From an uncultured Ardenticatenia bacterium (GTDB lineage Bacteria > Chloroflexota > Anaerolineae > Promineifilales > Promineifilaceae), in NCBI GenBank assembly GCA_937858165.1, contig CALLZA010000450.1, positions 1 through 5,552 of the forward strand: a stretch of 5,552 bases of DNA, in the 5' to 3' direction. A program made the position numbers and the translations under genes. Below, piece by piece: positions 1-5,168 of the stretch. The notes beneath the pieces are model-generated. The model saw nothing but the letters and a program-made list of their open reading frames with translations, was not told the origin of the DNA and did no database searches. Positions within the stretch are counted from its first letter, which is position 1. Each line of letters opens with the position of its first letter.

Positions 1-109
1 TTGTGTGCTGTCAGTGTTGTGAGTTATCTATGACGTGTTAGCAAGGTTGTTACCGAAGTGTGTGCACAGATACAGATGAGAGGTTGCGTGTTTTTTTATT
101 TTTTTTTTT
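1..109. other. Non-genomic read-through tail (noise plus poly-T)
   Basis: This stretch lies outside the P7 adapter, so it cannot be library insert. Positions 91-109 are a T run broken by one A at 98. Read on the other strand, it is the poly-A that four-colour Illumina instruments typically report after running past the end of P7. Positions 1-90 have a base composition quite unlike the GC-rich insert and carry no recognisable gene, consistent with low-quality signal beyond the molecule's end. It should be trimmed. Confidence 0.9.
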
Positions 110-175
110 CAAGCAGAAGACGGCATACGAGATCTAGTACGGTCTCGTGGGCTCGGAGATGTGTATAAGAGACAG
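110..175 (+). other. Illumina P7 + i7 index + Nextera Read 2 transposase adapter
   Basis: Positions 110-133 match the P7 flow-cell sequence. Positions 134-141 are CTAGTACG, the reverse complement of Nextera i7 index N702 (CGTACTAG). Positions 142-156 are the Read 2 adapter stem, and 157-175 are the 19-base Tn5 mosaic end AGATGTGTATAAGAGACAG. The match is base for base as I recall the adapter. Native DNA therefore begins at 176. The mosaic end translates as M/V-Y-K-R-Q in the frame of the following gene and creates a false start codon at 161. Confidence 0.98.
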
Positions 176-1399
176 GTCCCGTTCACCGGCGGCCTGGGGC
201 AGTGCGCCAACGGCCTGCCGCCCGGCGCCTCCTGCCACATGACCTTTGACTTTGTGCCCCAGACCGCCGGCGTCTTTGTCAAGACGTGGACGGCCCAGAG
301 CGACGCCGGGCCAATCACCATCGAGCTTCAGGGGCGCACCTACTCCGGCATCGCCGGCACGGGCCAGGGCGTCACGCCGCGGGCCATCGACTTCGGCCCG
401 GTGCGCCTGGGCGAGGTCGTCCGGCAAAAGATCACTTTCCAGAACTTCGACCCATCCATCCCGATTGTCAATTGGGAGTACAGTTGGCTCTCCGACGATC
501 CGTCGCCCAACTTCGACTACACCACCACGTGCGGCGAATCGCTGCCCGGGTTGGGCACGTGTGAAGTGACGGTCAGCTACCGGCCGCGCCACTTCGGCCT
601 GGAGTTCATCGTTCTGCAAGTCCTCAACAGCCAGGGCATTGTCGATATCGATCTGTGGGGTCAGGGAGCATCGGCCGACATCATCGCCGATTCGCCGGCC
701 ATTGATCTGGGCATGCCCGCCGATGACACCGAGCAGGTTGTCCGCTTCACCAATCTAGGCCACGGTCCGGCCGACATCCTGGGCCTGCAAAGCGCGCCGT
801 CATTTGCCATCACCGACAGCGATTGCGGCGCGGAGCTGGCCGCCGGACAGAGCTGCACCGCCGCGGTGCGCTTCGAGCCGAACGGCTACGGCCGCCGCGA
901 CGAGACCATCACCCTCTTGACCGGGGCCGAGGCCGTGCCGGTGCGCGTCCTGGGCGGGCTGATGACGCCGCAATTGACCGTCGCGTTCGCCGCGTCGTCG
1001 GTCAAGCTGCTGGAGATGACCCGGCTGCGCCTGACGTTCATCAACACCAACACCGCCCAGGCGCTGTTCGACGTTGGCCTCAATGGGCAGTTGCCCGATG
1101 GCCTGGCCCTGGTCGATGGCCCGCCGGAGTTCACCCCCGCCTGTGGCTCGCCCACACTGACCCGCGGCCCCGACGGCAACGCGTTTGCGCTGAACCAGGC
1201 GACATTGGCCGCCGGGCAGACGTGTGTCATTGAGCTGGCTGTCCAGGCGGTGCTGAGCGGCGCGTGGCAGTTCGACGGCGCGGCCGAGAGCCACGCCGGC
1301 CCCAGCGCTTCGGCGGGGGCCAATCTGGTCGTCACCGTCGACGAGGAAGAGCCGCTCATCCGCTTCTATATTCCCACTGTCATTAAGCCGGGCGGCTAA
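176..1399 (+). CDS. Surface/secreted choice-of-anchor D-like repeat protein, 5' truncated
   Basis: This is the last 407 residues of a larger exported protein; its N-terminus and any signal peptide are lost at the adapter junction. Counting the first native codon as 1, there are beta-rich Ig-like (ASH / choice-of-anchor D) units at about 1-62 (partial), 66-165 and 172-262. Each has a Cys pair with exactly nine residues between (10/20, 119/129, 217/227) on a C-x(4-5)-G/P-x-G-x-C pattern, plausibly a disulfide. Residues 264-390 look like a different, DUF7933/DUF11-like repeat with Cys 323 and 350. An acidic linker leads to a C-terminal tail ending F-Y-I-P-T-V-I-K-P-G-G, resembling the Y-L-P-x-V tails of many Chloroflexota extracellular proteins. 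A structural or adhesive envelope role is inferred; no enzymatic motif is visible. The apparent start at 161 is adapter sequence and is not real. Confidence 0.8.
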   Translation, partial: VPFTGGLGQCANGLPPGASCHMTFDFVPQTAGVFVKTWTAQSDAGPITIELQGRTYSGIAGTGQGVTPRAIDFGPVRLGEVVRQKITFQNFDPSIPIVNWEYSWLSDDPSPNFDYTTTCGESLPGLGTCEVTVSYRPRHFGLEFIVLQVLNSQGIVDIDLWGQGASADIIADSPAIDLGMPADDTEQVVRFTNLGHGPADILGLQSAPSFAITDSDCGAELAAGQSCTAAVRFEPNGYGRRDETITLLTGAEAVPVRVLGGLMTPQLTVAFAASSVKLLEMTRLRLTFINTNTAQALFDVGLNGQLPDGLALVDGPPEFTPACGSPTLTRGPDGNAFALNQATLAAGQTCVIELAVQAVLSGAWQFDGAAESHAGPSASAGANLVVTVDEEEPLIRFYIPTVIKPGG

Positions 1400-1422
1400 C
1401 CGCGCCATCGCGTCCCCGCGCC

Positions 1423-1427
1423 AGGAG
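1423..1427 (+). promoter_or_regulatory. Ribosome binding site fixing the DsbA-family start
   Basis: AGGAG lies five bases before ATG 1433. It overlaps the alternative in-frame GTG at 1427, so the GTG cannot use it. This favours ATG 1433, giving an N-terminus M-H-I-D-L-F-S-D that fits the family's first beta strand. Confidence 0.75.
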
Positions 1428-1432
1428 TGCCC

Positions 1433-2062
1433 ATGCACATCGATCTCTTCTCCGACACCGTTTGCCCCTGGTGCCGCATCGGCAAGCGCCATCTGGAGCT
1501 GGCTCTGGCCGAATGGGCGCGCGAAACGGCCGAACCCGTCACCCTGCGCTATCGTAGCTTCTTTCTCGACCCGACCACTCCGCCGGAGGGGCGCGACTTT
1601 CGCGGCCACATGACGGCCAAAGGGGGCGGGCGCGTGCCTCTGGAGCAGTTTTTTGCCGCGCCGCGAGAGCGTGGCGCGGCCGTTGGTCTGACGTTTAACT
1701 TCGAGGCGATTGAGAAAGCGCCCAACACCCTGCTGTCGCATCGCCTTGTTTACATAACGCCCGAACCACAGCGCGGCGCGCTCCTTGACGCGCTCTACGC
1801 CGCCTACTTTGAGTTCGGCCGCGACATCGGCGACAGGGGCGTGCTGGTCGAAGTAGCCGCGGCCGTCGGGCTGGACGCGGCCGAGACGCGGACGCAACTG
1901 GCCGGCGACACGGGCGCGGCCGAAGTGATGGCCGACGTCGCCTTCGCCCGGCAGGTGGGCATCAGTGGCGTGCCCTTCTTCATCTTCAACGAGCGGGTGG
2001 CCTTCAGTGGCGCGCAACCGCCGGATGTCATCCTGCGGGTGCTGCGGCAGGCGGCCGCCTGA
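1433..2062 (+). CDS. DsbA family oxidoreductase (FrnE-like)
   Basis: Predicted 209-residue thioredoxin-fold protein of the DSBA-like family (PF01323), FrnE / 2-hydroxychromene-2-carboxylate isomerase branch. The first strand runs straight into the redox motif C11-P-W-C14 followed by R-I-G-K-R. The helical insertion holds P-N98-T-x4-H103-R-L, typical of FrnE proteins. The cis-proline loop is G-V180-P181-F-F, and the S-G-A-Q motif follows near the C-terminus. No signal peptide or membrane segment is present, so it should act in the cytoplasm as a thiol-disulfide oxidoreductase or isomerase; the substrate cannot be told. Length is normal to slightly short for the family. It starts 33 bases after the surface-protein stop with no terminator between, so it may be read from an upstream promoter. 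A strong terminator lies six bases after its stop. Family assignment is firm; physiological role is unknown. Confidence 0.92.
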   Translation: MHIDLFSDTVCPWCRIGKRHLELALAEWARETAEPVTLRYRSFFLDPTTPPEGRDFRGHMTAKGGGRVPLEQFFAAPRERGAAVGLTFNFEAIEKAPNTLLSHRLVYITPEPQRGALLDALYAAYFEFGRDIGDRGVLVEVAAAVGLDAAETRTQLAGDTGAAEVMADVAFARQVGISGVPFFIFNERVAFSGAQPPDVILRVLRQAAA

Positions 2063-2067
2063 TGCCC

Positions 2068-2108
2068 AGGGCATCGCACCGTCAGAGGTGCGTTGCCCTT
2101 TCTTTTCT
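2068..2108 (+). terminator. Rho-independent terminator of the DsbA-family gene
   Basis: The arms 2068-2080 (AGGGCATCGCACC) and 2087-2099 (GGTGCGTTGCCCT) pair over 13 positions with a single T-T mismatch and a six-base loop. A T-rich tract TTTCTTTTCT (2099-2108) follows. It begins six bases past the stop codon. Stem, loop and tract all fit an intrinsic terminator, which separates this gene from the ferritin unit. Confidence 0.88.
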
Positions 2109-2114
2109 AGAGAG

Positions 2115-2147
2115 CGCGTCTTCTCACCACGGTGGGGAGAAGACGCG
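2115..2147. repeat. Perfect 11-bp inverted repeat (hairpin)
   Basis: CGCGTCTTCTC (2115-2125) is perfectly complementary to GAGAAGACGCG (2137-2147). The spacer can add three more pairs (2127-2129 with 2133-2135) around a CGG loop after one A-G mismatch. No T tract follows on either strand, so it is not a standard terminator. It lies about 45 bases upstream of the ferritin gene's -10 element. It could be an operator or a dispersed palindromic repeat; the sequence alone does not decide. Confidence 0.75.
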
Positions 2148-2190
2148 ACGCACCGGGCGAGTGCGAATAGTAACCTGCCCCCTGAAAGTG

Positions 2191-2199
2191 TGGTATCAT
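2191..2199 (+). promoter_or_regulatory. Extended -10 promoter for the ferritin-like gene
   Basis: TGGTATCAT is an extended -10 (TGn followed by TATCAT, five of six bases of TATAAT) in an otherwise GC-rich context. No good -35 exists at 16-18 bases upstream (TAACCT at 2171-2176 is poor), which extended -10 promoters can tolerate. Transcription would start near 2206-2208, giving a leader of about 75 bases before ATG 2283. Confidence 0.55.
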
Positions 2200-2264
2200 A
2201 GAGAGTAATGGAGTGGCCGGCCCAGCGCGCCACCGTGCCCGCCGCGCCGCTCTCCCCACGAACA

Positions 2265-2270
2265 AAGGAG
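2265..2270 (+). promoter_or_regulatory. Ribosome binding site of the ferritin-like gene
   Basis: AAGGAG precedes ATG 2283 by 12 bases, slightly long but usable. An in-frame TTG at 2271 directly abuts it and is too close to be used. It supports 2283 over the in-frame ATG at 2208. Confidence 0.65.
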
Positions 2271-2282
2271 TTGAAAACCCAC

Positions 2283-2708
2283 ATGGACAAGAAAACCCTG
2301 ATCGAAAACCTGAACCACGACCTGGCCGAGGAGCTGTCGGCCGTCATCCAGTACACCACCTACGCCGCCAAGACGACCGGCCCCTATCGGCCGCAGTTGG
2401 AGCAGTTCTTCCTGGCCGAAGTGCCCGACGAGCAACTGCACGCCCAGTTCCTGGCCAATAAGGTCGTCGCCCTGGGCGGCGAACCGACGACGACGCCCAA
2501 CCCCGTGAAGCCGGCCAAGACCAACCGCGAGATGCTCCAGGCCGTGCTGGAGGCGGAAAGCCGCGCCGTGATTGCCTATACCCAGCGCGCCGAGGAAGCC
2601 GGCGAGTTCGGCGACGTGGGCCTGAAGGTGCAGCTCGAAGACATGGTGCGCGACGAGACGGGCCACCGCGAGGAGACGGAGCGCATCTTGCGCGATTGGC
2701 CGCTCTAA
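2283..2708 (+). CDS. Bacterioferritin-like diiron ferritin-like protein
   Basis: Predicted 141-residue four-helix-bundle protein of the ferritin-like superfamily, probably handling iron or peroxide in the cytoplasm. The six expected diiron ligands are present with bacterioferritin spacing: E17 (E-E-L-S-A-V-I-Q-Y), E50 and H53 (D-E-Q-L-H-A), E92 (E-A-E-S) and E125, H128 (D-E-T-G-H). E. coli Bfr uses E18, E51, H54, E94, E127 and H130. The haem-ligand methionine that follows E51 in Bfr is glutamine here (Q51), so haem binding of the Bfr type is not expected. At 141 residues it is a little shorter than Bfr (158), ending soon after the fourth helix. ATG 2283 is preferred because it aligns the first ligand with the family and has a ribosome site; ATG 2208 would add 25 proline-rich residues. 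The gene has its own promoter and looks monocistronic. A DNA-protection or other diiron role is possible. Confidence 0.88.
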   Translation: MDKKTLIENLNHDLAEELSAVIQYTTYAAKTTGPYRPQLEQFFLAEVPDEQLHAQFLANKVVALGGEPTTTPNPVKPAKTNREMLQAVLEAESRAVIAYTQRAEEAGEFGDVGLKVQLEDMVRDETGHREETERILRDWPL

Positions 2709-2716
2709 GTTATACT
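2688..2716 (+). promoter_or_regulatory. Sigma70-type promoter for the pyr leader, inside the ferritin gene end
   Basis: TTGCGC (2688-2693), a 17-base spacer and TATACT (2711-2716, five of six bases of TATAAT) form a plausible promoter overlapping the ferritin stop. The -10 sits in a short AT-rich island in GC-rich DNA. Transcription would start near 2723-2726, about 213 bases before the dihydroorotase start. The same architecture (TTGCG-x, 17 bases, TATnAT-like) recurs at 5133-5161. Confidence 0.55.
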
Positions 2717-2719
2717 CGC

Positions 2720-2827
2720 CTCCCAGTGTGCAATTGGCGCGACATACTGGGGGCGGCGCGCGACAACGCCGCGGCAAGCGAACGGGCCGACAAGTTGGCC
2801 CGCCGCGCCGACATTCCATTTACCCGC
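2720..2827 (+). promoter_or_regulatory. Structured 5' leader of the pyr genes (or small RNA)
   Basis: Three consecutive stem-loops can be drawn. The first pairs 2720-2727 (CTCCCAGT) with 2746-2753 (ACTGGGGG), including one G-T pair, around an 18-base loop. The second pairs GCGGCG 2753-2758 with CGCCGC 2767-2772. The third pairs 2783-2790 with 2795-2802 around a CAAG loop and extends, past two AA bulges, through 2778-2780/2804-2806 to 2772-2775/2807-2810. Adjacent stems share their edge bases (2753, 2772), so they could compete. An intrinsic terminator follows at 2831. I recognise no known riboswitch, T-box or PyrR site. GC richness makes chance stems likely, so function is inferred from the promoter-structure-terminator-pyr order. 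Confidence 0.45.
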
Positions 2828-2830
2828 AAT

Positions 2831-2862
2831 GACCTGATCCCAAGGGATCAGGTCTTTTTTTT
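2831..2862 (+). terminator. Strong intrinsic terminator between ferritin and pyr genes
   Basis: GACCTGATCCC (2831-2841) and GGGATCAGGTC (2844-2854) form a perfect 11-bp stem over a two-base AA spacer (in practice a CAAG loop), followed directly by eight T residues (2855-2862). It lies 122 bases after the ferritin stop and 75 bases before the dihydroorotase start. If the promoter at 2688-2716 is real, this is an attenuator inside the pyr leader; otherwise it ends the ferritin transcript. No clear upstream antiterminator complement to the 5' arm was found. Confidence 0.93.
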
Positions 2863-2889
2863 GCCCGGGAGACTGTGCGCGAACCCTTT

Positions 2890-2921
2890 CTCCCCTGCTT
2901 CCCAGCTCCCCTGCGCCCCTG
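2890..2921. repeat. C-rich 8-bp tandem repeat with minus-strand G-quadruplex potential
   Basis: Four head-to-tail 8-base units: CTCCCCTG, CTTCCCAG, CTCCCCTG and CGCCCCTG. On the minus strand this gives G runs of 3-4 bases at 2922-2924, 2916-2919, 2908-2911, 2901-2903 and 2892-2895, with loops of 2, 4, 4 and 5 bases, which meets the usual G-quadruplex pattern. It sits between the terminator and the dihydroorotase ribosome site. The RNA would be C-rich and weakly structured, a composition that can also recruit Rho. Confidence 0.75.
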
Positions 2922-2937
2922 CCCTTAAAAGGAAGCC

Positions 2938-4068
2938 ATGCCCGACCTGATCCTCCCCGGCCTCATCGACGTTCACACCCACTTGCGCGTGCCCGGCGGC
3001 GAGCACAAGGAGACGTTTGCCACGGGCACAGCCGCCGCGCTGGCCGGCGGCATTACGATGGTGCTGGCCATGCCCAACACCAGCCCGCCGCTGACCACGC
3101 CCGAGGCGCTGGCGACGGCCCGCCGCGCCGCCGCGGCCGATGCCCGCTGCGATGTGGGCCTCTTTGCCGGGGCCGCGCCGGCCGACGTGGCCCACCTGCC
3201 GGCGCTGGCCGCGGGGGCGGCGGCGCTGAAGATCTACCTCAACGACACCTTCGGCCGCCTGCGCGTCGATGACCTGCCGACGCTCGTCGCCTGCTTCTCG
3301 CGCTGGCCGCGCGAGAAGCTGATCGCGCTCCACGCCGAGCGACAGAGCGTCGCCGTGGCCATCGGCCTGGCCGCCACCTACGACCGGCCCATTCACATCG
3401 TCCACGTCAGCCGCCGCGAGGAGATCGAACTGATCGCCGACGCCAAGGGGCGCGGCCTGCCCGTCACCTGCGAGGTGTCACCCCACCACCTCTTTCTGAC
3501 TGAGGCCGATGCCGCCCGGCTGGGGGCGCTGGGCGACATGCGGCCGCTGCTGGGCACGGCCGACGACGTGGTCGCCCTCTGGGCACATCTGAACGACACC
3601 GTAGACTGCATCGCCACCGACCACGCGCCGCACACGCTGGACGAGAAGCACAGCGCCAACCCGCCGCCGGGCGTGCCGGGGCTGGAGACGAGCCTGCCGC
3701 TGATGCTGGCCGCCGTGGGCGACGGGCGGCTGACCGTCGCGCGACTGACGGCGCTGATGAACGACAACCCGCGCCGCATCTTCGGCCTGCCCGCCCAGCC
3801 GGAGACGCGGGTCGAAGTGGATATGACGCCCTACGCCATTCCGGCCGATGGCTGGCAGACGAAGTGCGGCTGGACGCCCTTTACCGGGCTGATGGCCGGC
3901 GGGCGGGTGAGCCGGGTTGTGCTGCGCGGCGAAGTGGCCTATGAAGAGGGTCGCGTGTTGGCCGCGCCCGGCAGCGGCCGTGTGTTGCCAAACGACGGAT
4001 CGAGGCAGGGGCGGATAGAGCAACCCGCCCTACATGAAGGAAAGGAGATAAGGACATGGAAGCGCTGA
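2938..4068 (+). CDS. pyrC: Dihydroorotase, CAD-like
   Basis: Predicted 376-residue zinc amidohydrolase that cyclises N-carbamoyl-aspartate to dihydroorotate, step 3 of pyrimidine synthesis. Visible active-site residues: D11-V-H13-T-H15, K98 (L-K-I-Y-L-N, the carboxylated lysine), H132 (L-H-A-E), H156 (H-I-V-H-V), H183 (S-P-H-H) and D228 with H232 (A-T-D-H-A-P-H). The loop Y-L-N-D-T104-F105 and the segment P-G-V-P-G-L-E-T resemble animal CAD more than E. coli PyrC. The canonical fold ends near residue 350; a charged tail of about 26 residues follows, encoded through the next gene's ribosome site. ATG 2938 has AAGGA (2929-2933) four bases upstream. The last 13 bases overlap pyrB, suggesting translational coupling. 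The terminator at 2831-2862 may control expression. Function is secure from the ligands and the neighbouring ATCase. Confidence 0.95.
   Translation: MPDLILPGLIDVHTHLRVPGGEHKETFATGTAAALAGGITMVLAMPNTSPPLTTPEALATARRAAAADARCDVGLFAGAAPADVAHLPALAAGAAALKIYLNDTFGRLRVDDLPTLVACFSRWPREKLIALHAERQSVAVAIGLAATYDRPIHIVHVSRREEIELIADAKGRGLPVTCEVSPHHLFLTEADAARLGALGDMRPLLGTADDVVALWAHLNDTVDCIATDHAPHTLDEKHSANPPPGVPGLETSLPLMLAAVGDGRLTVARLTALMNDNPRRIFGLPAQPETRVEVDMTPYAIPADGWQTKCGWTPFTGLMAGGRVSRVVLRGEVAYEEGRVLAAPGSGRVLPNDGSRQGRIEQPALHEGKEIRTWKR
4041..4047 (+). promoter_or_regulatory. Ribosome binding site of pyrB inside pyrC
   Basis: AAAGGAG, continuing into AT, is a near-perfect Shine-Dalgarno sequence eight bases before ATG 4056. 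It lies within the last codons of pyrC. It fixes the pyrB start and shows that the unusual N-terminal extension of the ATCase is really translated. Confidence 0.88.
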
Positions 4069-5063
4069 ATCTGAAACCGTTATTCGATCTGGAAGCATTG
4101 GAAGCCAAGTTCGGCGGCAACGGCAAGGTTGCCGACGGCATGACCGGCTGGGACATCCTCTCCGTCGATCAGTTCGACCGCGAGCGGCTGGGCTACGTCT
4201 TCGGCCGCGCCGAGGAGATGCGCGAGATGGTCAATCGCGTCCACGGCACAGACCTGCTAAAGGGGCGCGTGCTGGCCTGTCTCTTCTATGAGCCGAGCAC
4301 GCGCACCAGCGCCTCGTTCATCGCCGCCATGGAGCGGCTAGGCGGCAGCGTCATCCCCATCACCCAGGGTGTGCAGTTCAGCTCCGTCAGCAAGGGCGAG
4401 ACGCTGGCCGACACCATCCAGACGCTGGAGCAGTACTCCGACGTCATCGTTTTGCGCCACCCGGAGATCGGCTCGGCCAGGGTGGCGGCCGAGGCGGCGA
4501 ATATCCCGGTCATCAACGCCGGCGACGGCGCGGGCGAGCACCCGACCCAGGCGCTGCTCGACCTGTTCACCATCCAGGAGGAGATGGGGCGCATCGACGG
4601 GCTGAAGATCGCCATGGTCGGCGACCTGCGCTTCGGCCGCACCGTCCACAGCCTGACCAAGCTGCTGCTGCACTTCGACGTCAGCCTGCGCTTCGTCTCG
4701 CCCGAAATCCTGCGCATGCCGCTGAAGATCATGAACGAGGTGCGCGACGCCGGGGTGAACGCCCGCGAGACCCACGATGTGGCCGACGTCATCGAGAACG
4801 CCGACGTGCTCTACGTGACCCGCGTCCAGAAGGAGCGCTTCAGCGACCTGGCCCAGTACGACGAGGTGAAGGACCACTACGTCATCTCGCCCGAACTGAT
4901 GCGGCAGGCCAAAGAGAAGATGATCGTCATGCACCCGCTGCCCCGGGTGGGCGAGATCAGCACCGCGGTGGACAAAGACCCGCGCGCGGCTTACTTCCGC
5001 CAGGTGCAGAACGGCATGTACATCCGCATGGCTCTGCTGGCAGCCGTGCTGGGCAAGGCGTAA
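4056..5063 (+). CDS. pyrB: Aspartate carbamoyltransferase catalytic chain, CAD-like
   Basis: Predicted 335-residue cytosolic enzyme making N-carbamoyl-aspartate from carbamoyl phosphate and aspartate, step 2 of pyrimidine synthesis. Catalytic residues are all present: S81-T-R83-T84 (carbamoyl phosphate), K113 in V-S-K-G-E, R134-H-P, G-E-H162-P-T-Q165, R195 in F-G-R-T-V-H-S, R256-V-Q258-K-E-R and H-P-L295-P-R. About 29 residues precede the usual fold start (G-W-D-I-L-S-V), making it longer than E. coli PyrB (about 310). The ending [15 protein letters not shown] is nearly that of the ATCase domain of animal CAD as I recall it, and unlike E. coli. No regulatory pyrI follows, so an unregulated trimer, or assembly with the dihydroorotase, is plausible. 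It overlaps pyrC by 13 bases. Just past its stop lies a long hairpin that may end the transcript. Confidence 0.97.
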   Translation: MEALNLKPLFDLEALEAKFGGNGKVADGMTGWDILSVDQFDRERLGYVFGRAEEMREMVNRVHGTDLLKGRVLACLFYEPSTRTSASFIAAMERLGGSVIPITQGVQFSSVSKGETLADTIQTLEQYSDVIVLRHPEIGSARVAAEAANIPVINAGDGAGEHPTQALLDLFTIQEEMGRIDGLKIAMVGDLRFGRTVHSLTKLLLHFDVSLRFVSPEILRMPLKIMNEVRDAGVNARETHDVADVIENADVLYVTRVQKERFSDLAQYDEVKDHYVISPELMRQAKEKMIVMHPLPRVGEISTAVDKDPRAAYFRQVQNGMYIRMALLAAVLGKA

Positions 5064-5064
5064 G

Positions 5065-5149
5065 AGGAAGAACCTCACGCAAAGATCGCTGAGAGCGCCA
5101 AGAAGAGTTCTTCTTGGCGTCCTTAGCGATCTTTGCGTGAGGTCTTCTT
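5065..5149. repeat. Long near-perfect inverted repeat after pyrB
   Basis: A palindrome centred at 5107/5108. Positions 5072-5090 pair perfectly with 5125-5143 (19 bp), 5091-5095 with 5120-5124 is an imperfect bridge, and 5096-5106 pairs perfectly with 5109-5119 (11 bp). With one bulged A the stem extends outward (5065-5070 with 5144-5149). The right arm contains TTAGCGATCTTTGCGTGAGG, resembling the CTTTGCGT-rich palindromes scattered between genes in many environmental bacteria. It starts two bases after the pyrB stop, so it would fold in the 3' end of the pyr mRNA. No uninterrupted T run follows; termination or mRNA protection is possible. Confidence 0.9.
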
Positions 5150-5161
5150 ACTCGTTATGAT
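5133..5161 (+). promoter_or_regulatory. Possible promoter for the DUF1992 gene
   Basis: TTGCGT (5133-5138), 17 bases and TATGAT (5156-5161, five of six bases of TATAAT). The -35 lies within the right arm of the inverted repeat, and the -10 overlaps the upstream in-frame ATG at 5157. Transcription would start near 5168, almost at ATG 5169, implying a leaderless mRNA. Confidence 0.4.
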
Positions 5162-5168
5162 CGCCGCC

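Noticed and set aside
1..90. AT-richer left end as a horizontally acquired or novel element.
   Set aside because: It lies outside the P7 adapter and poly-T run, so it is sequencing noise, not genome.
161..175. ATG at 161 as the real start of the surface protein.
   Set aside because: These bases are the Tn5 mosaic end of the adapter; the gene is truncated.
134..619. Minus-strand frame ending in adapter-derived residues.
   Set aside because: It is antisense to the surface protein, and its C-terminal residues are translated adapter; no domain is recognisable.
1367..1372. TATATT as a -10 box for the DsbA-family gene.
   Set aside because: There is no -35 at 16-18 bases upstream, no extended -10, and the bases encode the conserved C-terminal tail of the surface protein.
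2213..2233. Small GTGGC/GCCAC hairpin in the ferritin leader.
   Set aside because: Five base pairs with an 11-base loop in GC-rich DNA is expected by chance.
800..2359. A 519-codon open frame on the minus strand.
   Set aside because: It lies antisense to the well-supported surface, DsbA-family and ferritin genes, spans their terminator and promoter, and its translation is low-complexity R/G/A/H-rich with no domain; long antisense frames are common in GC-rich DNA.
2829..2837. Two-codon ORF (M-T-stop) at the edge of the pyr terminator, as a possible leader peptide.
   Set aside because: It has no ribosome site, is only two codons long, and lies inside the terminator stem; chance is the simpler explanation.
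2720..2862. PyrR binding loop, T-box or known riboswitch in the pyr leader.
   Set aside because: I could not find the PyrR loop consensus, a T-box sequence or any riboswitch core I recognise; only generic stems and the terminator are supported.
3478..4023. Minus-strand frames antisense to pyrC (and similarly 4286-5078 antisense to pyrB).
   Set aside because: These are shadow frames in high-GC coding DNA; the sense strand encodes complete enzymes with all catalytic residues.
4140..4142. Internal ATG as an alternative pyrB start that removes the N-terminal extension.
   Set aside because: No ribosome site precedes it, while ATG 4056 has a near-perfect one at the right distance.
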